Source: Hymenopus coronatus
Taxonomy: Eukaryota > Arthropoda > Insecta > Mantodea > Hymenopodidae
DNA: 64,000 bases
Direction of reading: 5' to 3'
NCBI GenBank assembly: GCA_030762935.1
Contig: CM060890.1
Coordinates: forward strand, 153,050,129-153,114,128
Shown here: positions 1 to 14,540 of the stretch, piece after piece
How positions within the stretch are numbered: position 1 is the stretch's first letter
Layout of the letters: each line of letters opens with the position of its first letter
Notes under the pieces: model-generated
What the model was told of the DNA's origin: nothing
The model's database searches: none
The model's input: only the letters and a program-made list of their open reading frames with translations
Translations under genes and position numbers: made by a program

Positions 1-479
1 TGTTAAACATTTCACAATCGCTTGTATCTATAACATGTAATGTAGCTATTTCTGTAAACGTTTATGTCTCTTAAAGACCAGTACAAATATCGTCCAGTAG
101 TTAAACATTTGACAATCGCTTGTATCTATAACAAGTAATGCAGCTGATTCTGTAAACATTTATATGTATTAAAGACCAGTATAAATATCGTCCAGTTGTT
201 AAACATTTCACAATCGCTTGTATCTATAACATGTAATGTAGCTATTTCTGTAAACGTTTATGTCTCTTAAAGACCAGTACAAATATCGTCCAGTTGTTAA
301 ACATTTGAGTATCGCTTGTATGCATGACATGTAATGTAGCTATTTTTGTAAACGTTTATATGTATTAAAGACCAGTATAGGTATCGTCCAGTTGTTAAAC
401 TTTTGACATTAACTTGTATCTATAACATGCATTGTAGGTATTTTTGTAAACGTTTATAGAAATTAAATTCCAGTATAAC

Positions 480-1780
480 TATCGGACAGTTGTTAAACAT
501 TTGACAATCGCTTATATCTATAACGTGTAGTGTAGCTATTTCTGTATAACTTTATCTGCATTAAAGACCAGTATGAATATCGAGCAGTTGTCAAACATTT
601 GCCAATCACTTGTATCTATTATATGTAATGTAGCTATTTCTGTAAGCGTTTAACTGTATTAAAGACCAGTATAAATATCGTGCAAATGTTAAACATTTGA
701 CAATTACTTGTATCTATAACATGGAATGTAGCTATTTCTGTAAACGTTTATCTGGATTAAATATCAGTATAAATATCGTACAGTTGCAACAATATTTGAC
801 TATCGATTGTATCTATAACGTGTTATGTAGCTATTTCAGTAAACTTTTATTTGTATTAAAGACCAGTATAAATATCGTCTAGTTGTTCAACTTTTTACAA
901 TCGCCTGTATCTATATCATATAATGTAGCTATTTTTGTAAACGTTTATCGGTATTAAAGACCAGTAAAAGATGTCGGCCAGTTGTTAATCATTTGACAAT
1001 CGCTTGTATCTATAATATGCAACGTAGCTATTTCAGTAAAAGTTTATCTCTTTTAAACGCCAATGTAAAAGTTGTCCAGTTGTAAAACATTTGACAATCG
1101 CTTGTATCTATAACATGTAATGTGGCTGTTTCTGTAAACGTTTATCTGTATTAAAGACCAGTATAAATATCGAGAAGTTGTTAAACATTTGACAATCGCT
1201 TTTATCTATAACATGTAACGTAGCTATTTCTATAAACGTTTATCTGTATTAAAGACCACTATAAATATCGAGAAGTTGTTATACATTTGACAATCGCTTG
1301 TATTCTATAACATGTAATGTAGGTATTTCTATGAACATTTATCGGTATTAAAGACCAGTATAAATATCGACCTGTTGTTAAACATTTGACAATCCCTTGT
1401 CTAAATAACATGTAATGCAGCTACTTCCGTAAACGTTTATCTGTATTAAAGACCAGTAGAAATATCGTCCAGTTGTTGAACATTTGACAATCGCTTGTAT
1501 TTATAACGTGTAATGTAGCTATTTCTGTAAAAGTTTATCGGTATTAAACACCAGTATAAATATCGTCCAGTTGTTAAACATTTGACAATCGCTTATATCT
1601 ATAACGTGTAGTGTAGCTATTTCTGTAAAAGTTTATCTGTATTAAAGACCAGTATGAATATCGAGCAGTTGTCAAACATTTGCCAATCACTTGTATCTAT
1701 TATATGTAATGTAGCTATTTCTGTAAACGTTTAACTGTATTAAAGACCAGTATAAATATCGTGCAAATGTTAAACATTTG
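480..1780 (+). repeat. Local 11-monomer duplication in the 98-bp array
   Basis: Monomers at about 480-700 recur at about 1,561-1,780, roughly 1,081 bp later, close to eleven 98-bp units. The shared diagnostic variants are CTTATATCTATAACGTGTAG followed by GTATGAATATCGAGCAG, TCAAACATTTGCCAATCAC and a TATTATATG monomer. Such rare variants in the same order indicate block duplication, not convergence. Boundaries were judged by eye and are good to about one monomer. Confidence 0.75.
697..1580 (+). repeat. Partial, diverged copy of the 4-11.6 kb higher-order block
   Basis: This stretch carries the same ordered variants as 4,128 onward. They are a CATGGAATG monomer, then TACAGTTGC with CAATATTTGACTATCGATTG, then AACGTGTTATG, then a GATGTCGGCCAG monomer, then an AACGCCAATG monomer. 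The offset is 3,431 bp, close to 35 monomers, and grows to 3,512 bp after an extra 81-bp monomer near 4,741 that is absent here. It is more diverged from the later copies than they are from each other, so it looks like the oldest member of the series. Confidence 0.75.
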
Positions 1781-4127
1781 ACAATCGCTTGTCTCTATAA
1801 TATGTAATGAAGCTATTTCTGTAAGCGTTTATCTGGATTAAAGACCAGTATAAATATCGTCCAGTTGTTCAACATTTGACAATCACTTGTATTTATAGCA
1901 TGTAATGTAGCTACTTCTGTAAACGTTTATTTGTATTAAAGACCAGTATAAATATCGTCCAGTTATTAAAATTTGACTAACGCTGGTATCTATAACATGT
2001 AATGTAGCTATTTCAGTTAATGTTTATCTGCATTAAACACCATTATAAATGTCCTCCAGTTGTCATACATTTGACAATCGCTTGTATCTATTACATGTAA
2101 TGTGGCTGTTTCTGTAAACGTTAATCGTATTAAAGACCAGTATAAATATCGTCCAGTTGTTACAAATTTGACTATCGCTTGTATCTATAACATTTAATGT
2201 AGCTATTTCTGTAAAAGTTTATCTGTATTAAACACTAATTAAAATATCGAGCAGTTGTTAAACATTTGACTATCACTTGTATCTATTACATGTAATGTGG
2301 CTATTTCTGTAAATGTTTTTCTGTATTAAAGACCAGTATAAATATCGTCCAGTTGTTAAACATTTGACTATCGCTTGTATCCATGACATGTAATGTAGCT
2401 ATTTCTATTAACGTTTATCTGTATTAAAGACCAGTATAAATATCGGGCAGTTGTTAAACATTTGACTATCACCTGTATCTATAACATGTATTGTGGCTAT
2501 TTCTGTAAACGTTTATCTATATTAAAATCAGTATAAATATCGTCCAGTTGTTAAAAATTTGACAGTCGCTTGTATCTGTAATATGTAGTGTGGCTAATTC
2601 TGTAAACGTTTATCTGTATTACACACCACTATAAATATCGAGCAATTGACAAACATTTGACTTACTTTTGTATCTATATCATCTAGTGTAGCTATTTCTA
2701 TAAATGTTTATCTCTATTAAAGTCCAGTATAAATATCGTGCAGTTGCTACACATCTGACAATCGCTTGTATCTATAACGTATAATGTAGCTATTTCTTTA
2801 AACGTTATCCTGTATTAAAGACCAGTATAAATATCGAGCAGTTGTTATACATTTGACAATCGCTAGTATCTATTACATTTAATGCAGCTATTTCTGTAAA
2901 CCTTTATCTGTAATAATGACCAGTATAAATATCGTCCAGTTGTTAAACATTTGACAATCGCTTGTATCTATAACATGGAATGTAGCTATTTCTGTAAATA
3001 TTTATCTGGATTAGAGATCAGTATAAATATTGTGCAGTTGCCACAAAATTAGACTATCGCTTGTATCTATAACATGTAATGCAGCTATTTCTGTAAACCT
3101 TTATTTGTATTAAAGACCAGTATAAATATCGTCCAGTTGTAAAACATTTGACAATCGCCTGTATCTATAGCATATAATGTAGCTATTTTTGTAAATGTTT
3201 ATCGGTATTATAGATCAGTAAAAAATGTCGGCCAGTTGTTAAACATTTGACAATCGCTTGTATATGTAACATGTAGTGTGGCTAATTTTGTAAACGTTTA
3301 TCGGTACTAGACACCACTATAAATATCGAGCAGTTGACAAACATTTGACTTACGCTTCTATTTATAACATCTAGTGTAGCTATTTCTCTAAATGTTTATC
3401 TGTATTAAAGACCTGTATAAATATCGTCCAGTTGTTAAACATTTGACTATCGCTTGTATTTATAACATGTAATATAGCTATTTCTGTAATAATTTATTGG
3501 TACTAAACACCAGTATAAATATCGTCCAGTAGTTAGACATTTGACTATCGCTTGTATCTACAACATGTAATGTAGCTATTTCTATTAACGTTTATCTGTA
3601 TTAAAGACCAGTATAAATATCGGGCAGTTGATAAACATTTGACTATCACCTGTATCTATAACATGTAATGTGGCTATTTCTGTAAACGTTTATCTGTATT
3701 ATAGACCAGTATACATATCGTCCAGCTGTTAAAAATTTGACAACTTTTGTATCTTTAACATGTAGTGTGGCTAATTCTGTAAACGTTTATCTGTATTACA
3801 CACCTCTATAAATATCGAGCAGTTGACAAACATTTGACTTACGCTTGTATCTATAACATCTAGTGTCGCTATTTCTATAAATGTTTATCTGTATTAAATA
3901 CCAGTATAAATATCTTGCAGTTGCTAAACATCTGACAATCGCCTGTATCTAAAACGTGTAATGTAGCTATTTCTGTAAACGTTAACCTGTATTAAAAACA
4001 AGTATAAATATCGAGCAGTTGTTATACATTTGACAATCGCTAGTATCTATAACATGTAATGTAGCTATTTCTGTAAACGTTTATCTGGATTAAAGACCAG
4101 TATAAATGCCGTGCTGTTGTTAAACAT

Positions 4128-6951
4128 TTCACAATTGCTTGTATCTATAACATGGAATGTAGCTACTTCTGTAAACGTTTATCTGGATTAAATATCAGTA
4201 TAAATATCGTACAGTTGCTACAATATTTGACTATCGATTGTATCTATAACGTGTTATGTAGCTATTTCAGTAAACTTTTATCGGTATTACAGACCAGTAT
4301 AAATATCATCCAGTTGTTAAACATTTGACAATCGCCTGTATCTATAACATATAATGTAGCTACTTTTGTAAACGTTTATCGGTATTAAAGACCAGTAAAA
4401 GATGTCGGCCAGTTGTTAATCATTTGACAATCGCTTGTATCTATAATATGCAATGTAGCTATTTCAGTAAAAGTTTATCTGTTTTAAACGCCAATGTAAA
4501 AGTTGTCCAGTTGTAAAACATTTGTCAATCGCTTGTATCTATAACATGTAAACTGGCTGTTTCTGTAAACGTTTATCTGTATTAAAGACCAGTATATATA
4601 TCGAAAAGTTGTTAAACATTTGACAATCGCTTGTAACTATAACATGTAACGTAGCTATTTCTATAAACGTTTATCTGTATTAAAGACCAGTATAAATATC
4701 GAGAAGTTGTTAGACATTTGACAATCGCTTGTATCTATAACATTTTAACGTTTCTTTGTATTAAAGACCAGTATAAATGTCGACCAGTTGTTATACATTT
4801 GACAATCGCTTGTATTCTATAACATGTAATATAGGTATTTCTATAAATGTTTATCTGTGTTAAAGACCAGTATAAATATCGACCTGTTGTTAAACATTTG
4901 ACAATCGCTTGTCTATATAACATGTAATGCAGCTACTTCCGTAAACGTTTTTCTGTATTAAAGACCAGTAGAATTATTCTCCAGTTGTTGAACATTTGAC
5001 AATCTCTTGTATCTATAACGTGTAATGTAGCTATTTCTGTAAAAGTTTATCGGTATTAAACACCAGTATAAATATCGTCCAGTTGTTAAACATTTGACAA
5101 ACGCTTGAATTTTTAACGTGTAATGTAGCTATATCAGTAAACGTTTATGTGTATTAAAGACCAGTATAAATATCTTCCAGTTGTTAAACATTTGACAATA
5201 GCTTGTATCTATAACTTGTAAAGTAGCTTTTTCTGTAAACGTTTATCTTGATTAAAGACCAGTATAAATATCGTCCAGTTGTTAAAATTTGACAATCTCT
5301 TGTATGTATAATATGTAATGTAGCTATTTCTGTAAATGTTTATCTGGATTAAAGTCCAGTATAAATATCGTCCAGGTTTAAACATTTGACAATCGCTTCT
5401 ATGTATAATATGTAATGTAGCTATTTCTGTAAACCTTTATCTGTATTAAAGACCCGTATAAATATTGTCCAGTTGTTAAACATTTGACAATCGCTTGTAT
5501 CTATAACATGTAATGTAGCTATTTCTGTAAACGTTTATCTGGATTAAAGACTAATATAAATATCGTCCAGTTGTTTAACATTTGAGTATCTCTTGTATCT
5601 ATAACATGTAATGTAACTATTTCCGTAAACTTTTGTCGGTATTAAAGACCAGTATAAATATCGTCCAGATGTTAAACATTTGAATATCGCTTGTATATAT
5701 AACATGTAATGTAACTATTTCTGTAAACTTTTATCGGTATTAAAGACCAGTATAAATATCGTCCAGTAGTTAAACATTTGAATATCGGTTGTATCCATGA
5801 CATGTAATGTAGCTATTTTTGTAAACGTTTATCGGTTGTAAAGACCAGTATAAATATCGGCCAGTTGTTAAACATTTGACAATCGCATGTATTTATAACA
5901 TGTAATGTAGCTAATTCTGTAAACGTTTATCTGTATTAAAGACCAGTACAAATATCGTTCAGTTGTTAAACATTTGAAAATTGTATGTATCTATAACATG
6001 TAATGTAGCTATTTCTGTAACCGTTTATCTTTTATAAGATAAGTATAAATATCGAGCATTTGTTTATCATTTGACAATCGTTTGTATCTATAACATGTAA
6101 TGTAGCTATTTCTGTAAACGTTTATCTGTTTTAAAGACCAGTATAAATATCGTCCTGTTGTTACACATTTGACTATCGCTTGTATTTATAACATGTAATG
6201 TAGCTATTTCTGTAAACGTTTATCTGTATTAAACACCAGTATTGATATCCTCCAGTTGTTAGACATTTGACTATCGCTTGTATCTATAACATGTAATGTA
6301 GCTATTTCTGTAAACCTTTATCTGCATTAAAGACCAGTATAAATATCGTGAAGTTGTTAAACATTTGACTATCACCTGTATCTATAACATGTAATGTGGC
6401 TATTTCTGTAAACGTTTGTCTGTATTATGACCAGTATACATATCGTCCAGCTGTTAAAAATTTGACAATCTCTTGTATCTGTAACATGTAGTGTGGCTAA
6501 TTCTGTAAACGTTTATCTGTATTACACACCGCTATAAATATCGAGCAGTTGACAAACATTTGACTTACGCTTGTATCAATAACATCTAGTGTCGCTATTT
6601 CTATAAATGTTTATCTGTATTAAAAACCAGTATAAATATCTTGCAGTTGCTAAACATCTGACAATCGCCTGTATCTAAAACGTGCAATGTAGCTATTTCT
6701 GTAAACGTTAACCTGTATTAAAAACAAGTATAAATATCGAGCAGTTGTTATACATTTGACAATCGCTAGTATCTATAACATGTAATGTAGCTATTTCTGT
6801 AAACGTTTATCTGGATTAAAGACCAGTATAAATATCGTGCAGTTGTTAAACATTTGACAATCGCTTGTATGTATACTATGTAATGTAGCTATTTCAGTAA
6901 ACGTTTCTCTGTATTAAAGACCTGTATAAATATCGTCCAGTTGTTAAACAT
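4128..6951 (+). repeat. Higher-order block, copy 1 (about 2.82 kb)
   Basis: First clear copy of a multi-monomer block, phased here on the CATGGAATG monomer at 4,151. The same ordered monomer variants return 2,824 bp later. The copy includes a shortened monomer (CATTTTAACG near 4,741) and, at about 5,180-5,470, three monomers that copy 2 lacks. It lacks about five monomers that copy 2 has (8,945-9,435). Similarity to the block's right part also extends left of this start to about 3,500. Phase is arbitrary and edges are approximate. Confidence 0.8.
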
Positions 6952-9900
6952 TTGACAATTGCTTGTATCTATAACATGGAATGTAGCTATTTCTGTAAAC
7001 GTTTATCTGGATTAAATATCAGTATAAATATCGTACAGTTGCTACAATATTTGACTATCGATTGTATCTATAACGTGTTATGTAGCTATTTCAGTAAACT
7101 TTTATCTGTATTAAAGACCAGTATAAATATCGTCCAGTTGTTAAACATTTGACAATCGCCTGTATCTATAACATATAATGTAGCTATTTTTGTAAACGTT
7201 TATCGGTATTAAAGACTAGTAAAAAATGTCGGCCAGTTGTTAATCATTTGACAATCGCTTGTATCTATAATATGCAATGTAGCTATTTCAGTAAAAGTTT
7301 ATTTGTTTTAAACGCCAATGTAAAAGTTGTTCTTTTGTAAAACATTTGACAATCGCTTGTATCTATAACATGTAATGTGGCTGTTTCTGTAAACGTTTAT
7401 CTGTATTAAAGACCAGTACAAATATCGAGAAGTTGTTAAACATTTGACAATCGCTTGTATCTATAACATGTAACGTAGCTATTTCTATAAACGTTTATCT
7501 GTATTAAAGACCACTATAAATATCGAGAAGTTGTTAGACATTTGATAATCGCTTGTATCTATAACATTTTAACGTTTCTTTGTATTAAAGTCCAGTATAA
7601 ATGTCGACCAGTTGTTATACATTTGACAATCGCTTGTATTCTATAACATGTAATGTAGGCATTTGTATAAACATTTATCTGTATTAAACACCAGTATAAA
7701 TATCGACCTGTTGTTAAACATTTGACAATCGCTTGTCTATATAACATGTAATGCAGCTACTTCCGTAAACGTTTATCTGTATTAAAGACCAGTAGAAATA
7801 TCGTTCAGTTGTTGAACATTTGACAATCGCTTGTATCTATAACGTGTAATGTAGCTATTTCTGTAAAAGTTTATCGGTATTAAACACCAGTATAAATATC
7901 GTCCAGTTGTTAAACATTTGACAATCGCTTGAATCTATAACGTGTAATGTAGCTATATCAGTAAACGTTTATGTGTATTAAAGACCAGTATAAATATCGT
8001 CCATTTGTTAAACATTTGACAATCGCTTGTATCTATAACATGTAATGTAGCTATTTCTGTAAACGTTTATCTGGATTAAAGACTAATATAAATATCGTCC
8101 AGTTGTTTAACATTTGAGTATCTCTTGTATCTATAACATGTAATGTAACTATTTCCGTAAACTTTTGTCGGTATTAAAGACCAGTATAAATATCGTCCAG
8201 ATGTTAAACATTTGAATATCGCTTGTATATATAACATGTAATGTAACTATTTCTGTAAACTTTTATCGGTATTAAAGACCAGTATAAATATCGTCCAGTA
8301 GTTAAACATTTGAATATCGGTTGTATCCATGACATGTAATGTAGCTATTTTTGTAAACGTTTATCGGTTGTAAAGACCAGTATAAATATCGGCCAGTTGT
8401 TAAACATTTGACAATCGCATGTATTTATAACATGTAATGTAGCTAATTCTGTAAACGTTTATCTGTATTAAAGACCAGTACAAATATCGTTCAGTTGTTA
8501 AACATTTGACAATTGTATGTATCTATAACATGTAATGTAGCTATTTCTGTAACCGTTTATCTTTTATAAGATAAGTATAAATATCGAGCATTTGTTTATC
8601 ATTTGACAATCGTTTGTATCTATAACATGTAATGTAGCTATTTCTGTAAACGTTTATCTGTTTTAAAGACCAGTATAAATATCGTCCTGTTGTTACACAT
8701 TTGACTATCGCTTGTATTTATAACATGTAATGTAGCTATTTCTGTAAACGTTTATCTGTATTAAACACCAGTATTGATATCCTCCAGTTGTTAGACATTT
8801 GACTATCGCTTGTATCTATAACATGTAATGTAGCTATTTCTGTAAACCTTTATCTGCATTAAAGACCAGTATAAATATCGTGAAGTTGTTAAACATTTGA
8901 CTATCACCTGTATCTATAACATGTAATGTGGCTATTTCTGTAAACGCCTAGCTGTATTACAGACCAGTATAAATATCGTCCAGTTGTTAAAATTTTGACA
9001 ATCGCTTGTATCTGTAACATGTAATGTGGCTAATTCTGTAAACGTTTATCTGTATTACACACCAATATAAATATCGAGCAGTTGACAAACATTTGACTTA
9101 CTCTTGTATCTATAACATCCAGTGCAGCTATTTCTATAAATGTTTATCAGTAATAAACACCAGTATAAATATCGTCCAGTAGTTACACATTTGACTTTCG
9201 CTTGTATCTATAGCATGTAATGAAGCTATTTCTGTAAACATTTATCTGTACTAAACACCAGTATAAATATCGTCCAGTAGTTACACATTTGACTATCGCT
9301 TGTATCTACAACATGTAATGTAGCTATTTCTATTAACGTTTATCTGTATTAAAGACCAGTATAAATATCGGGCAGTTGTTAAACATTTGACTATCACCTG
9401 TATCTATAACATGTAATGTGGCTATTCCTGTAAACGTTTGTCTGTATTATGACCAGTATACATATCGTCCAGCTGTTAAAAATTTGACAATCTCTTGTAT
9501 CTGTAACATGTAGTGTGGCTAATTCTGTAAACGTTTATCTGTATTACACACCGCTATAAATATCGAGCAGTTGACAAACATTTGACTTACGCTTGTATCA
9601 ATAACATCTAGTGTCGCTATTTCTATAAATGTTTATCTGTATTAAAAACCAGTATAAATATCTTGCAGTTGCTAAACATCTGACAATCGCCTGTATCTAA
9701 AACGTGCAATGTAGCTATTTCTGTAAACGTTAACCTGTATTAAAAACAAGTATAAATATCGAGCAGTTGTTATACATTTGACAATCGCTAGTATCTATAA
9801 CATGTAATGTAGCTATTTCTGTAAACGTTTATCTGGATTAAAGACCAGTATAAATATCGTGCAGTTGTTAAACAATTGACAATCGCTTGTATGTATAATA

Positions 9901-9973
9901 TGTAATGTAGCTATTTCAGTAAACGTTTCTCTGTATTAAAGACCTGTATAAATATCGTCCAGTTGTTAAACAT
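6952..9973 (+). repeat. Higher-order block, copy 2 (3,022 bp)
   Basis: Second copy of the block, phased on the CATGGAATG monomer at 6,975. From about 6,413 the spacing to copy 3 is a constant 3,022 bp, about 31 monomers. Only scattered substitutions were seen, for example near 7,303, 7,672 and 7,996. Relative to copy 1, three monomers are missing near 7,990-8,060 and about five are present at 8,945-9,435. Both changes are close to whole numbers of 98-bp units, as expected from unequal exchange in register. Confidence 0.83.
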
Positions 9974-11600
9974 TTGACAATTGCTTGTATCTATAACATG
10001 GAATGTAGCTATTTCTGTAAACGTTTATCTGGATTAAATATCAGTATAAATATCGTACAGTTGCTACAATATTTGACTATCGATTGTATCTATAACGTGT
10101 TATGTAGCTATTTCAGTAAACTTTTATCTGTATTAAAGACCAGTATAAATATCGTCCAGTTGTTAAACATTTGACAATCGCCTGTATCTATAACATATAA
10201 TGTAGCTATTTTTGTAAACGTTTATCGGTATTAAAGACTAGTAAAAAATGTCGGCCAGTTGTTAATCATTTGACAATCGCTTGTATCTATAATATGCAAT
10301 GTAGCTATTTCAGTAAAAGTTTATCTGTTTTAAACGCCAATGTAAAAGTTGTTCTTTTGTAAAACATTTGACAATCGCTTGTATCTATAACATGTAATGT
10401 GGCTGTTTCTGTAAACGTTTATCTGTATTAAAGACCAGTACAAATATCGAGAAGTTGTTAAACATTTGACAATCGCTTGTATCTATAACATGTAACGTAG
10501 CTATTTCTATAAACGTTTATCTGTATTAAAGACCACTATAAATATCGAGAAGTTGTTAGACATTTGATAATCGCTTGTATCTATAACATTTTAACGTTTC
10601 TTTGTATTAAAGTCCAGTATAAATGTCGACCAGTTGTTATACATTTGACAATCGCTTGTATTCTATAACATGTAATGTAGGCATTTCTATAAACATTTAT
10701 CTGTATTAAACACCAGTATAAATATCGACCTGTTGTTAAACATTTGACAATCGCTTGTCTATATAACATGTAATGCAGCTACTTCCGTAAACGTTTATCT
10801 GTATTAAAGACCAGTAGAAATATCGTTCAGTTGTTGAACATTTGACAATCGCTTGTATCTATAACGTGTAATGTAGCTATTTCTGTAAAAGTTTATCGGT
10901 ATTAAACACCAGTATAAATATCGTCCAGTTGTTAAACATTTGACAATCGCTTGAATCTATAACGTGTAATGTAGCTATATCAGTAAACGTTTATGTGTAT
11001 TAAAGACCAGTATAAATATCGTCCAGTTGTTAAACATTTGACAATCGCTTGTAGCTATAACTTGTAAAGTAGCTTTTTCTGTAAACGTTTATCTTGATTA
11101 AAGACCAGTATAAATAACGTCCAGTTGTTAAAATTTGACAATCTCTTGTATGTATAATATGTAATGTAGCTATTTCTGTAAATGTTTATCTGGATTAAAG
11201 ACCAGTATAAATATCGTCCAGGTTTAAACATTTGACAATCGCTTCTATGTATAATATGTAATGTAGCTAGTTCTGTAAACCTTTATCAGTATTAAAGACC
11301 CGTATAAATATCGTCCAGTTGTTAAACATTTGACAATCGCTTGTATCTATAACATGTAATGTAGATATTTCTGTAAACGTTTATCTGGATTAAAGACTAA
11401 TATAAATATCGTCCAGTTGTTTGACATTTGAGTATCTCTTGTATCTATAACATGTAATGTAGCTATTTCTGTAAACTTTTATCGGTATTAAAGACCAGTA
11501 TAAATATCGTCCAGATGTTAAACATTTGAATATCGCTTGTATATATAACATGTAATGTAACTATTTCTGTAAACTTTTATCGTTATTAAAGACCAGTATA
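9974..11600 (+). repeat. Higher-order block, copy 3 (partial)
   Basis: Third copy, closely matching copy 2 at an offset of 3,022 bp over its first kilobase. At about 11,040-11,330 it keeps the three monomers that copy 2 lost (CTTGTAAAG, then ATCTTGATTAAAG, then the CCAGGTTTAAAC monomer), as copy 1 does. Similarity to copy 1 fades at about 11,580-11,600, where ordinary monomers resume. The mosaic relation to copies 1 and 2 is itself informative. Confidence 0.78.
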
Positions 11601-11819
11601 AATTTCGTCCAGTTGTTAAGCATTTGACAATCGCTTGTATCTATAAAATGTAATGTAGCTATATCTGCAAACGTTTATGTGTATTAAAGACTAGTATAAA
11701 TATCGTCCAGTTGTTAAACATTTGACAATCGCATGTATCTATAACATGTAGTGTGTCTATTTCTGTAAACGTATATACCGGTATTAAAGACCATTATACA
11801 TATCGTCCAGTTGTTAAAC

Positions 11820-12600
11820 ATTTGACAATCGCTTGTATCTATAACATGTAATATAGGTTTCCTCGGAAACGTTTCTTTGTATTAAAGATCAGTATAAATT
11901 TGGACCATTTGTTAAACATTTCGCAATCGCTTGTATTCTATAACATGTAATGTAGCTATTTCTATAAACGTCTATCGGTATTAAACACCAGTATAAATAT
12001 CGTGCAGTTGTTAAACATTTGACTATCGCTTGTATCTATAACTTGTAAGGTAGCTATTTCTGTAAATGTTTATCTGTATTAAAGACCAGTATAAATATCA
12101 TGCAGTTAAACATTTGACTACCGCTTGTATGTATAACGTGTAATGTATCTATTTCTGTAAACGTTTATCGGTATTAAAGAACAGTATAAATGTCGTGCAG
12201 TTCTTAAACATTTGTCTACCGCTTGTATCTACAACGTGTAATGTAGCTATTTCTGTAAACGTTTATCCGTATTAAAGACCAGTATAAATATCGTGCAGTT
12301 GTTAAACTTTTGACTATCGCTTGTATCTATAACATGTAATGTAGCTATTTCTGACAACGTTTATCGGTATTAAAGACCAGTATAAATATCGTCCAGTTGT
12401 TGAGCATTTGACAATCGCTTGTATCTATAACATTTAATGTAGCTATTTCTATAATCGTGTATATGTATTAAAGACCAGTATAATATCGTGCAGTTGTTAA
12501 ACCTTTGACCAACGCTTGTATCTATAACATGTAATGTAGCTATTGCTATAAACGTTTATCGGTATTAAAGACCAGTATAAATATCGTGGAGTTGTTAAAC
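11820..12600 (+). repeat. 98-bp block shared with 25.2-25.9 kb and 26.8-27.2 kb
   Basis: Marked by a CCTCGGAAACG monomer at 11,861 and a later monomer shortened to GCAGTTAAACATTTG near 12,100. The same order returns at 25,274 (offset 13,413 bp), and a partial third version is near 26,760-27,200, which again has the shortened monomer. The stretch lies outside the larger 13.5-24.7 kb block, so it is a separate copy event. Limits are approximate. Confidence 0.7.
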
Positions 12601-14540
12601 ATTTGACAATCGCTTGTATCTATAACGTGTAGTGTGGCTATTTTTGTAAACGTTTATCGGTATTAAAAACCAGTATAAATATCGTCCAGTTGTTAAACAT
12701 TTGACTATCGCTTGTATCTATAACTGTAATGTAGCTACTTCTGTATCCGTTTATCGGTATTTAAGACCAGTATAAATATCGTCCAGTTGTTAAACATGTG
12801 ACAATCGCTTGCATCTATAGCATGTAATGTAGCTATTTCTGTAAACGTTTATCTGTATTAAAGACCAGTATTGATATCGTCCAGTTGTTAAACATTTGAC
12901 TATTGCTTGTATCTATAGCATGTAATGTAGCTATTTCTGTAAACGTTTATCTGTATTAAAGACCAGTATTGATATCGTCCAGTGGTTAAAACATTTGACA
13001 ATCGCCTGTATTCTATAACAAGTAATGTAGCTATCTCTGTAAACGTTTATCGGTATTAAAGACCAGTATAAATATTGAGCAGTTGTTAAACATTTGACAA
13101 TCGCTCATATCTATAACATGTAATGCAGCTATTTCTGTAAACGTTTATCGGTACTAAAGACCAGGATAAATATCGAGCAGTTCTTAAACATTTGTCTACC
13201 GCTTGTATCTACAAGGTGTAATGTAGCTATTTCTGTAAACGTTTATCGGTATTAAAGACCAGTATAAATATCGTCCAGTTGTTAAACATTTAACAATCGC
13301 TTATATTTATAACATGTAATGCAGCTATTTCTGTAAACGTTTATCGGTACTAAAGCCCACTATAAATATCGTCCAGTTGTTAAACATTTGAAATACGCTT
13401 GTATCTAAAAGATGTAATGTGGTTATTTCTGTAAACGTTTATCGGTACTAAAGACCAGTATAAATATCGTCGTGTTGTTAAACATTTGAGTATCTCTTGT
13501 ATCTATAAAATGTAATTAACTATTTCCGTAAATTTTTATCTGGATTAAAGACTAGTATAAATATCGTCCAGTTGTTAAATATTTGACTATGGCTTGTATC
13601 CATGACATGTAATGAAGCAATTTCTATAAAAGTATATCCGTATTAAAGACCAGTATAAATATCGTCCAGTTGTTAAACATTTGAGTATCGATTGTATCCA
13701 TGACATGTAATGTAGCTATTTTTGTAAACGTTTATCTGTATTAAAGACGAGTATAAATATCGTCCAGTTGTTAAACATTTGACAATCGCTTGTATCTATA
13801 GCATGTTATTTAACTATTTCCGTAAACGTTTATCTGTATTAAAGACCAGTATTTTTATCGTCCAGTTGTTAAACATTTGACTATAGCTTGTATCTATTAT
13901 TGTAATGTAGCTATTTCTGTAAACGTTTATCGGTATTAAAGACCAGTATAAATAAGGTCCAGTTGTTAAACATTTGTGTATTGCTTGTATCTGTAATTGT
14001 AATGTAGCTATTTCTGTAAAAGTTTATCTGTATTAAAGACCAGTATAAATATCGTATAGTTGTTAAACATATGACTATTGCTTGTATTTAAAACATGTAA
14101 TGTATCTAGTTCTGTAAACGTTTTTCTGTATTCAAGACCAGTATAAATATCGTCCAGTTGTTAAACATTTGACAATCGCTTGTATGTATAACGTGTAATG
14201 TAGCTATTTCTATAAACGTTTATCTGTATTAAAGACCAGTATAAATGTCGACCAGTTGTTATACATTTGACAATCGCTTGTATTCTATAACATGTAATGT
14301 AGGTATTTCTATAAACATTTATCTGTTTTAAAGACCAGTATAAATATCGACCTGTTGTTAAACATTTGACAATCGCTTGTCTATATAACATGTAATGCAG
14401 CTACTTCCGTAAACGTTTATCTGTATTAAAGACCAGTAGAAATATCGTCCAGTTGTTGAACATTTGACAATCGCTTTTATCTATAACGTGTAATGTAGCT
14501 ATTTCTGTAAAAGTTTATCGGTATTAAACACCAGTATAAA

